Positions 52,167 to 60,300 of a stretch of 64,000 nucleotides of DNA are shown here, one piece after another (position 1 is the stretch's first letter; the number at the start of each line of letters is the position of its first letter). The DNA comes from Pirellulaceae bacterium (GTDB taxonomy: Bacteria; Planctomycetota; Planctomycetia; Pirellulales; Pirellulaceae). The stretch spans positions 620,001-684,000 of the forward strand of contig JAHBXT010000004.1 of assembly GCA_019636385.1 (NCBI GenBank). Direction: 5' to 3'. The notes beneath the pieces are model-generated. The model was not told where the DNA came from, did no database searches, and saw only the letters and a list, made by a program, of their open reading frames with translations. The translations under genes and the position numbers were made by a program.

Positions 52167-52772
52167 ATGGAACAGCGCAATGTTCTGAATTCGAGCGTTT
52201 TGGTACTGAACCGGTACTACTTGGCGATTCGCGTAGTCGATGTACGCCGCGCCATGACACTGCTGTATCGTGAAGTCGCCGAAGTGATTTCTATCGATGG
52301 CGGCCAGTACAGCAACTACGACTTCGAGGGCTGGTGCGAACTGAGCCAATTGTTATCCATGGATAAGCAAGACGGAGAAGAATACATTCGCGCGGTAAAT
52401 TTCGAAATTCAAGTCCCACGCATAATCCGCCTGACCCGCTACGACAAACTGCCCAAGACCATCGTCCGCTTTAACCGCAAGAATTTGTTTGCACGTGACG
52501 ATCACCGTTGCCAGTACTGCGGTCAGTCGCAGCCCACCAGCCAGTTGAGTTTGGACCATGTCGTCCCGCGATCCCTGGGAGGCAAGACCTCGTGGGACAA
52601 CATCGTGTGTAGTTGTACTGGTTGCAATTCGCGCAAGGGTGGCCGCACTCCGGAGCAGGCGGGCATGAAACTATTGAAGCAGCCCGGTCAACCGAAGAGC
52701 AATCCAGCGATGGTCTTGCCTTTGGACGATCCGCGCTACGCCAGTTGGCGGAGTTTTGTGCAAACCGGCTGA
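52167..52772 (+). CDS. HNH endonuclease-like protein
   Basis: The 201-residue protein has an N-terminal domain ('VLVLNRYYLAIRVVDVRRAMTLLYREVAEVIS') and a C-terminal HNH domain: 'RDDHRCQYCGQ', 'LSLDHVVPRSLGG' (the Asp-His), 'WDNIVCSCTGCNSRKGGRTPEQAGMKL' (Asn and Cys pair). The four cysteines bind zinc and the His/Asn residues bind the catalytic metal. Such proteins are very common single genes in planctomycetes and in many other bacteria; substrate unknown. Start ATG 52167 has GGAG upstream (CACAGGAGCGGAGCGG). A TATAAT-like element lies upstream at 52129-52134. Confidence 0.95.
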   Translation: MEQRNVLNSSVLVLNRYYLAIRVVDVRRAMTLLYREVAEVISIDGGQYSNYDFEGWCELSQLLSMDKQDGEEYIRAVNFEIQVPRIIRLTRYDKLPKTIVRFNRKNLFARDDHRCQYCGQSQPTSQLSLDHVVPRSLGGKTSWDNIVCSCTGCNSRKGGRTPEQAGMKLLKQPGQPKSNPAMVLPLDDPRYASWRSFVQTG

Positions 52773-52807
52773 TACCAACGGGCTGATACCAGCGGAGGAG
52801 GACCGCG

Positions 52808-52837
52808 GCTAGCGCACGGTGGCTGTTAGAAACATTG
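52808..52837. repeat. Second dispersed-repeat family, copy B
   Basis: GCTAGCGCACGG followed by a related 18-base tail ending AAACATTG; 24 of 30 positions equal those at 35492-35521. Sits between the HNH gene and the Ppx/GppA gene (which end here convergently). Confidence 0.5.
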
Positions 52838-52847
52838 CGAGATACTA

Positions 52848-54422
52848 TCAGGCTCGGGCGGCGCGAAGTTGGCACTGCACACCAAAGACTTCCTCGAACA
52901 AGCCGCCACGTTCACGGAAAGCCATTTGCTCCAACGCTACATCCTCGACTCCCACAGCGGTAATCACTAGTTGCTTGCCTACGATTCGACAGCGAATATC
53001 ATTGATGCGTTGACTGCGAGAATCGTCCAGGGCGATTGCCAACCTTAAGATGGCTGATAACTTGGAAATGGCCACGCGCTCGCGGCGATCCAGCGTTGAG
53101 TAGCCTTCGTGTTGCGGCTGCGGGCTACTGCGACGATGGTAGCGGGCTACCAATGAAATCAGCAGTACATCTTTGCGGCTCAAGCCGAACAGCTCGCTGT
53201 TGCGGATGATATACATCGAATGCTTATGGGCACTGCGCGAATTGATATACGAACCAACGTCGTACAACATAGCCGCCAAATACAAGATCAAACTCATTCG
53301 CGGTTCAAGCTGATGTTCGTTTTGTAGATCGGCAAATATCTTGGCCGACAATTGAGCTACATGCCGTGAGTGCTTTTCGTCGATGCCGTACAGTTCACTC
53401 AATGAACTGGCCGATCGAATGGCTTGGCGACGATAGTCTTCTGTCCACGAATCGCCGATGGCCATGCTCTGCAACAATCCGTCGCGCAGGTTGGTATCTG
53501 ATACGGCAATCACCTCCTGTCCCAAACAGCGTGCCAACAGAACATAGCACAACAATGCCGGCACCACCGTTTCGGCATCTTGATAGCTGATGCCGTAACG
53601 TTGCGCGATTTCATCGTCGCTCAGTTGAGTCAAGCGATGGGTAAATTCTTTCAACCGCTTGACCGGCAAATAGGCCAAGACTTGTACGTCCCATTGATCC
53701 AATAAATGATTGGCGGCAAAACGCACATCGCCGCCCATGGCTACCATTTGTAGAGACGTGTCGAGCTGGACGTCTTCACGGATGTGTGCGACCTGGCGCT
53801 GGATTTGCGTTTCCAAGATTTGCCGACGCTTGCCGGGAGTCGCATCCACCTGCTCCATCATTTCCAGCAAACGCAATGAACCCAGCCGATAAGTATGCGA
53901 AAACAGGACGTCGCCGGCGTGAACCACCAGAACTTCCGTGCTACCTCCGCCAAACTCCACCATCAATACCGGACAAGACGCTAATTGAGGATCGGCTTGC
54001 AATTGCGGTTGAATGCCCATGTACGCCATTCGATTGACTTCAGCTTCATCCAGCGGCTCAACTTCCAAGCCCGTAGCGACGTAGACACGATCCAAGAAGG
54101 CGAGTCGATTATTGGCTTCGCGAACTGCGCTGGTAGCCACTACTCGCATTTGATCGGCGCGCACAATTCCGTATTCGCGCATCAATCGGCTGTAACTGCG
54201 CAACACGCGAACGCTGTCCTCGATCGAGGTTTTGGTTATCAGCCCCTTGGTAAACGTATCTTTACCCAGCGTCACCGCCTGAGACAGATTTTCCAGCGTA
54301 TTGACCTGGCCTTGCTCGTCAATCTCAGCAATCGCCATTCGAATACTGGTCGCACCAATATCCACCACCGCCACCGGGCGACAGACAGACTCCTTGGCCA
54401 TGCGAATGGGTGCAGTAGACAT
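52848..54422 (-). CDS. Ppx/GppA exopolyphosphatase / pppGpp phosphohydrolase family protein
   Basis: The 524-residue protein has the ASKHA-fold N-terminal domain: 'AVVDIGATSIRMAIAEI', 'VRVVATSAVREANNRLAFLDRVYVATGLEVEPLDEAEVNR', 'VLMVEFGGGSTEVLVV' (phosphate-2 loop) and 'VAMGGDVRFAANHLL'. A C-terminal HD-like helical domain follows, with 'LILYLAAMLYDVGSYINSRSAHKHSMYIIRNSELFG'. This full Ppx/GppA layout acts on polyphosphate or on pppGpp. It cannot be assigned to either activity from sequence. The gene is separate from the neighbouring small lipoprotein gene by about 160 bases, same strand. Confidence 0.92.
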   Translation of the reverse strand: MSTAPIRMAKESVCRPVAVVDIGATSIRMAIAEIDEQGQVNTLENLSQAVTLGKDTFTKGLITKTSIEDSVRVLRSYSRLMREYGIVRADQMRVVATSAVREANNRLAFLDRVYVATGLEVEPLDEAEVNRMAYMGIQPQLQADPQLASCPVLMVEFGGGSTEVLVVHAGDVLFSHTYRLGSLRLLEMMEQVDATPGKRRQILETQIQRQVAHIREDVQLDTSLQMVAMGGDVRFAANHLLDQWDVQVLAYLPVKRLKEFTHRLTQLSDDEIAQRYGISYQDAETVVPALLCYVLLARCLGQEVIAVSDTNLRDGLLQSMAIGDSWTEDYRRQAIRSASSLSELYGIDEKHSRHVAQLSAKIFADLQNEHQLEPRMSLILYLAAMLYDVGSYINSRSAHKHSMYIIRNSELFGLSRKDVLLISLVARYHRRSSPQPQHEGYSTLDRRERVAISKLSAILRLAIALDDSRSQRINDIRCRIVGKQLVITAVGVEDVALEQMAFRERGGLFEEVFGVQCQLRAARA

Positions 54423-54585
54423 AAATACAATCGAGTTATCCCAGCGGCCTCAGAGAATTCAGGTACCGCAGTTGATTTGGACAGCAGCTCCAATTGTAGT
54501 CATGGCCGAGATACAGAGTATAGGACACTTGAAAAGCCAGCAAAGATGGCTGCGGTAGACTGGTTGCTGCAGCCGCTGCGACTGA

Positions 54586-54888
54586 TCAGTAATTCGGGGG
54601 CATATTGCGATATTGTAGAGGCACATTCGTTTCGCGGATAGCTTCCGGCTGGGGCCAGAAAAACTCGCGCGGACGACCGCCTTCGACCTCGGGCGCAATG
54701 TCGTTTAGTGGAAACGGATCGTGAATTACGGCCCGCGATTTTTGGCGGTCGATGGTCCCTTGACCTCCTGGAAATCCCCAGGCTCGAGGCCTGTTGGCAC
54801 AGCCCGTACTGAGCAAGACTACGACCATCCACAGGCTGATGATCCACTTTGGCACGTTTCGGGGGCTGTTCAGTAATCTGCGCGACAT
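54586..54888 (-). CDS. Small lipoprotein
   Basis: ATG 54888 with AAAGGA upstream begins 'MSRRLLNSPRNVPKWIISLWMVVVLLSTGCANRP', a lipoprotein signal peptide with lipobox Leu-Ser-Thr-Gly-Cys (a Thr-Gly-Cys end). The ~65-residue mature part is hydrophilic and Pro/Arg-rich ('WGFPGGQGTIDRQKSRAVIHDPFPLND', 'REFFWPQPEAIRE'), with no known fold. Such short proteins are common in planctomycete envelopes. It might be co-transcribed with the Ppx/GppA gene downstream on the same strand. Function unknown. Confidence 0.78.
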   Translation of the reverse strand: MSRRLLNSPRNVPKWIISLWMVVVLLSTGCANRPRAWGFPGGQGTIDRQKSRAVIHDPFPLNDIAPEVEGGRPREFFWPQPEAIRETNVPLQYRNMPPNY

Positions 54889-55304
54889 TGTGTGGGAATC
54901 CTTTCCAAGCCGTGCAGCTCGGGTTTGCGGCAAGTCCGTCGGGGGCTGGCCAAAAGTCCTTTTTTGCCTGTACCTAAAGTCTCTGTCTCAAGCGCCTTCC
55001 GACGGGATGCGTAGAGTACCGTTTCGCAGGCATTCTAGGAGCCCTGAAACGCTAGACCTAGGTCGATTCTGTCATCGGCACAATGCCTGCATTTCCAGTA
55101 GTGACAGCTACGGAGACAGCCAAATCCCGCCCGGAACTGGCGTCCGCCAGGCGCCCCAACGCGACAATCGGTAAAAGCCGCACAACAGCCACCGCTTACT
55201 TGGAGCGACTAAAGGGAAGAAAATCAACCTTATTGGGAGTATTGGATGCTCCGAGTCCAAGTCGATCTTGCATTGGCGGCTACGAAGTCTATTCTAGCCG
55301 GTTA
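54889..55304. other. 416-base region between divergent lipoprotein and membrane-protein genes
   Basis: No supported gene. The 3' part is open in frame with the following membrane-protein gene (from 55083) but its codons look like ordinary DNA, without a signal peptide or conserved motif. Promoters for both genes should lie here; no convincing boxes were seen. Confidence 0.4.
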
Positions 55305-56747
55305 ATGAACCGACTACTGTATTTCTATCAACCGCCAGAGCCAGCTACGTGGATTTTCTTGTCCTCGTTCCTGCTACTAAGCCTCTATTTCGTGTTTCAA
55401 CGTTTCTTCAGCGTTCGAAACCTGGACGTGTTGTTGTTGCTACTATTGTCGCCCGGTTTATTGATGGTCTACGAAGGTCGCAAGATGGCCCTCGACGAAG
55501 TGCCGCAAGTCTCTAGTCAGCAGTTGGCCGGGACGACGGTGCGAAAAGCCCAACCAAACACCTACCGCAAGATGGTAACTCTGCAAACAGCGACTACCGT
55601 CCCACTCTCGCAACCCGATGTCGCGGCGGTCGAAGCCTACCCACCAACGGAACCAGCTTCCATCGTGTGGAATGCAAGCAGTCTGCAGTTCTACGGATTT
55701 GTGATGCTGCTGGCGGCATGCGGTCTATTAACGATCCGCATGTTAGTCGACCCGGCGCTGGTTCGCCGCCCGTTATTGGTCCCCAATTTGTCGATCGGTG
55801 GCCTGAGTTTCATTGGGGTCAGCCTGTTTTTATTCTTGATGTCGATCGTGGTAACCAGTACGCCTCACGAGCAAGAGGTGCGCGGACCGCAGCTGGGGCC
55901 TGGCTATGCTTTCCTGAACAAGCTGCCGCAATTGCCCACGACTCCCGGACTGGAATACAAGCCGGTGGTGCCGACCGTGTCCGATACCGACGACAGGTCG
56001 CGCTGGCTGCCCAACTTGGCCCGCGTCCTGGCCGTACTCTCGAATCTGGCCATCGTGCTCAGCATCGTGGGTATCGGCTATTGGCATTTCGACAATGTGA
56101 AAACCGGCATCGGCTGCGCGGTGATGTATCTCTTGTTACCTTACACGGCGCAGATGACCGGCAACTTGGAGCATGTCATTCCGGCGGCCATGATGACCCT
56201 GGCTCTCCTGGCCTATCGCCAGCCCTTGCTGGCTGGTGGTCTGATGGGATTGGCGGCTGGACTGGTGTATTACCCGCTGTTCTTGCTACCGCTGTGGATC
56301 AGTTTCTACTGGAAGCGCGGGCTGGGTCGCTGGATGTCAGGTCTGTGCAGTGCGCTACTGCTGCTGGTGGGATTGTTGCTGCTGGATGGCTGGCAAGAGT
56401 TCCAAGTCCACCTCAGCCGTATGTTTGGCACATGGTTGCCGCGGATGGATGGCTTAGAAGGAATTTGGGCACCGGGCAACGTGCCTGCCGACTACCGCTT
56501 GCCGGTTCTGGTGGGCTTTATTTTGCTGAGTGGATCATTTGCAATCTGGCCATCTCGCAAGAATCTGGCTACGCTGATGAGCGGCACGGCGGTGATCATG
56601 TTGGCGGCACAGTTTTGGCATGGCTACGGTGGCGGGTTGTACATGGCTTGGTTTCTGCCCTTCACACTGCTGACTGTCTTTCGGCCCAACCTGGATGATC
56701 GCATAGCCACCAATGTCGTTAAGGCTCCGCGATCGGCCACGATCTGA
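55305..56747 (+). CDS. Polytopic membrane protein, possibly glycosyltransferase-like
   Basis: Start chosen at ATG 55305 ('MNRLLYFYQPPEPATWIFLSSFLLLSLYFVF'), just before the first helix, though the frame is open 74 codons further upstream. The ~480-residue protein has about ten hydrophobic helices and a periplasmic loop after the second one rich in Pro and Thr. The end of the protein, 'WHGYGGGLYMAWFLPFTLLTVFRPNLDD', is well packed with Gly and aromatic residues. The layout recalls GT-C type glycosyltransferases or O-antigen-like proteins, but the diagnostic acidic motif of the first loop is not seen. I do not assign a function. It is followed within 60 bases by the thioesterase gene. Confidence 0.8.
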   Translation: MNRLLYFYQPPEPATWIFLSSFLLLSLYFVFQRFFSVRNLDVLLLLLLSPGLLMVYEGRKMALDEVPQVSSQQLAGTTVRKAQPNTYRKMVTLQTATTVPLSQPDVAAVEAYPPTEPASIVWNASSLQFYGFVMLLAACGLLTIRMLVDPALVRRPLLVPNLSIGGLSFIGVSLFLFLMSIVVTSTPHEQEVRGPQLGPGYAFLNKLPQLPTTPGLEYKPVVPTVSDTDDRSRWLPNLARVLAVLSNLAIVLSIVGIGYWHFDNVKTGIGCAVMYLLLPYTAQMTGNLEHVIPAAMMTLALLAYRQPLLAGGLMGLAAGLVYYPLFLLPLWISFYWKRGLGRWMSGLCSALLLLVGLLLLDGWQEFQVHLSRMFGTWLPRMDGLEGIWAPGNVPADYRLPVLVGFILLSGSFAIWPSRKNLATLMSGTAVIMLAAQFWHGYGGGLYMAWFLPFTLLTVFRPNLDDRIATNVVKAPRSATI

Positions 56748-56806
56748 CGGCGGCTGACTTAGACCTCCAACCATCCAACGGCAAGTGCCTGGAAAGAAGC
56801 ATCACC

Positions 56807-57247
56807 TTGCAGCGCGACGAATTCTGTTTTTTCCATCGGCTGCGCGTCCGCTGGGCCGAGGTGGATCGCCAAGATGTTGTCTTCAACGGAAACTACTTTC
56901 TATACTTCGACGTGGCGGTCACCGAATATTGGCGCACCATCGGCGTCTCCTACCCCCACGGCTACGTCGATCGTTTTGGCCAAGACATTTTTGCCGTAAA
57001 GGCTACCGCCGAATTCCATGCCGCCCTGAGCTTTGATGACGAAGTCGATGTCGGCTGTCGGGTCAGCAAGCTTGGCCGAACATCGCTGATCTTCACCTTG
57101 GGTATCTGGAAGGGTAGCCTGCAAACCACCAGCGGCCAATTGGTGTATGTCAACGTCTTGGTGGCCAATAACAGACCAACACCCTGGCCTGAGAGCCTGG
57201 TGCAGTCGATCACGACCTTCGAACGCACGCCGCCTACGACCGCGTAA
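56807..57247 (+). CDS. 4HBT-fold acyl-CoA thioesterase (YbgC-like)
   Basis: The 146-residue hotdog-fold protein reads 'RLRVRWAEVDRQDVVFNGNYFLYFDVAVTEYWRTIG' at the N-terminus, corresponding to the Asp-X-X-Gly-X-Val-Tyr-X-X-Asn-Tyr active-site region of YbgC, with the Asp conserved ('AEVDRQDVVFNGNY'). The central helix and strands ('SFDDEVDVGCRVSKLGRTSLIFTLGIW') follow. The likely start is TTG 56807 with GAAAGAAG upstream; no ATG is available. YbgC members cleave acyl-CoA thioesters; the substrate here is unknown. It comes 59 bases after the membrane-protein gene and may be co-transcribed. Confidence 0.9.
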   Translation: MQRDEFCFFHRLRVRWAEVDRQDVVFNGNYFLYFDVAVTEYWRTIGVSYPHGYVDRFGQDIFAVKATAEFHAALSFDDEVDVGCRVSKLGRTSLIFTLGIWKGSLQTTSGQLVYVNVLVANNRPTPWPESLVQSITTFERTPPTTA

Positions 57248-57396
57248 TTTGGCGCTTCGTGGCCGTGCAGGCAACAGGCAAATGGTGTGCCGGCGCGGGG
57301 CCGAACTAAGTTGGGTGTCGGCGACGTTTGTCGCTGTCCGCATCGTTTGTTTTGTACCGCCAGTTTTCACCGGTCCTGCTGGTCACATACTACAAG

Positions 57397-60300
57397 TCAC
57401 TTGGGCAGGCTTCGGTACCACCCGGCATCGCCCAAGCAATAGAGCTGTGCCAACGGCTGGGTTATGTCTTGGCGACCGGCGGCCAGTGTGGAATGCAGTA
57501 GCGAACTGAAATCTTGCCGGGCCATTTTGCCGGCTGGAAAAGCGATCATGTATAAACCACGTCTGGCTCGGGTCATGGCTACATACAACACGCACAGCAT
57601 CTCATACACCATTGACGACTTATTGGCATCGAAAGCCCGTTGCCAATTCTGCGGCAGCAGGGCCTGTAAATCTGCGCTCATGTAGCGCAGCACGCCATCG
57701 GGCGACTGACACGGATCGGGGCGGCGGGCGACCAACAGCGGTGGCGATCCGGTCAGCGAGACATCCAACGCAGGCAGGAAGACCGCATCAAACTCCAAGC
57801 CCTTGCTTTTGTGGATCGTCATCACCTTGACCTGCGACTCGCTGGGCAACGCGACTCGCTGTCGTTGGACCGCACTTTCAAAATCTCGCAGCCTACTTCC
57901 AACTGCCTGATGGGCGTGGGCTGCCCGTATCAACTGCTCGACACGCTGCCCGTCCCACCACGATAGCTGCCCCCACAGGCTCCTGGCAGCCCACTCGATG
58001 GCCCGCCCCAAGCCGCGCAGCGACACCATGTCTCGGAACCAGCGCGCCACATCAATCGGATTGACTCCAGCAGTAGTGGGCAGGCAATTTCGCAACGATT
58101 CCATTAAGGGCGAATGACGAATATGAAAGTAGCAGGTGCCGTCGCCCGGATGATCGGCCAGATGCACCAGCGACAGTATCAACTCAACGGCCACCGAGTC
58201 ATTGAGCGGATTGCCGCCATCTTGACTGGCCGACACATGCCGCTCCCGCAGCAGCCCCATCATGGTTGCCACATCATCGTTGGTCCTAAACAACACGCCG
58301 ATACTGGCCGCAGACTGTGTGGCTAGCTGTGCAATACGATCAGCTGCGTGCTCTAGAAAAATCCGTCGGCGATCTTCTTTGGTCAATGCATCAGCCGCAT
58401 CGCCGTCGAGCTGCGGTCCGTTCTCTAAACTGACATAACCGTCCAGTGACTGCCGAGCCGTCTGGTGCGCGGGAAACTGTTGACTCCACAAGGTGGCCGT
58501 CTGCTCACAGTGCGCATAGTTCGTGTGCCGATCAAGATGCTGGAACACTTCGTTGACAGCCTGCATCACCTGCGGACTGCTGCGATAGCTGGTTTGGAGA
58601 TCGCGGCTTTCCAATCCGCTGACGGTTTGCACCACGTTATCAAAAATCTCTGCGACTCCGCCGCGCCAACTGTAGATCGCTTGTTTGCTATCGCCGACAC
58701 AAAAGAAGGATCGATCGCCTGGTGACTGATCTGGCCCCGCCAACTCAGGCCCCGCACCAGCACCCAGGGGCTTGGCCAACGGGCGCAACACGTCCCACTG
58801 TTCCAATGATGTATCCTGAAACTCATCCAACAACAGATGCTGAACGCTGCAGTCCAATCGAAATTCCAGTCGCTTCATGCCTAGTTCTCCAGCCTGGAGG
58901 GGCGCGCCGTCGCGCAACCAGCGGGACAGAAAATGCGTCACATCAGCAAAGGTTATAGAACGAGTGCGCTGGACTAGTTGTTGATATGACTGATCGTAAG
59001 CCTGCAGGACACTGTACGTGGCCAGTGTCTGACGGCGGTAGATTGGCAAGGCTTCCGCAGCGGCTCGATCCAGAATCACCTCCAACGCCACGCTCAAATC
59101 AGCAGGCAACTCCTTGTTAAAGTATTTTGGCACCGCCTCTCGAATAGCTTTGAACAGCGTATGTCCAATCAGCTTGCCCCAATCACCGCTACGTGCCATC
59201 AAGTGCAGCTTGTTCAATTCGTTGTTGATTCGCTTGTCGCTCATGCGGCAGGATTCGACGGTCATCAGCGCCGACTCAAACGCCACTTCGCTGGTGACAG
59301 CCGGCAACGGCAGTTGGTCCCAAGCCTGCTCGGAAGTGCAACGAAAGAATTCCAATCCATTTTCCACCGTCAGGCGAATATCATCCGACAGTCTGCGATT
59401 AGATTCGCCCTTGAACAACATCCGCACCAGCTCCAGCAACGTCCGCCGATCATTGCTGCCCAGCATGTCAGTGATCGCCTGCATCTGCATCTGTGGCTCT
59501 TGGCTGGGGTCCAGCGTACTCCAGCCTACGGGCAAACCCATGTCCAGCGTCAGCGTTTTGGCCAACTGAGCAAAGAAGCTGTCCAGTGTCCCGATGCGCA
59601 GTCGATGAATGCTGGCGGTGACTCGCCGTAGCGTTGCCAAGCACGCGGCTGCTGATGTATCGACCTGGGGCACGTTTGCAGCCAGCTCCCGCCGCTGGTC
59701 GGCATCAATACAGCTCAAAGCCAACCGTTGCAAGACGCGACTCATGATCTCGCCCGCCGCCTTGCGAGTAAACGTGGCAGCCAAGATGGGATCGACATCC
59801 TGACCGGACAATAGAATCTGCAACAAGCGATTGGTTAACTGAAACGTCTTACCGGTACCCGCCGAAGCGCGAATCATCAGCGGCGGCAATTGAATCGACT
59901 TGCGGCTCGCAGGCTGATTCAATCGCTGTCGCGCCTGCTTGACCACGTCCGCCTCTACCGCCAGTTTGCCATAGCCTTCAAAGCGAAACAGCTTTCGCTT
60001 TGGTGGCGGGGAGTTGACTTGCTGGGCGTTGATTTGACAGATGCGGGCATAATCATCGTATGCTACAGGTCGAATCTGCTCGGGCCAGAATTGACAATTC
60101 GCTACACTGGTCGCGACTTGATTGGCAACCTCCCAAGCTTCATTCAACAGTTCGGGGCTGAACTGGGCCGCACAAAAGCCGACATCCTCCAAACGCTTGG
60201 GCAAATTGATGTAGCCCACTGATGGCATTCCCGTCACACCCAGCGCTTTGGCGATGGGAATATACAGCGGCAATTGCAGATCTAACCAACCTTGACTGCG

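Noticed and set aside
55083..55304. 74-residue N-terminal extension of the membrane protein at 55305
   Set aside because: The extension has no signal or helix and is rich in Arg/Ser/Thr as expected of untranslated DNA; start at 55305 fits the first helix.
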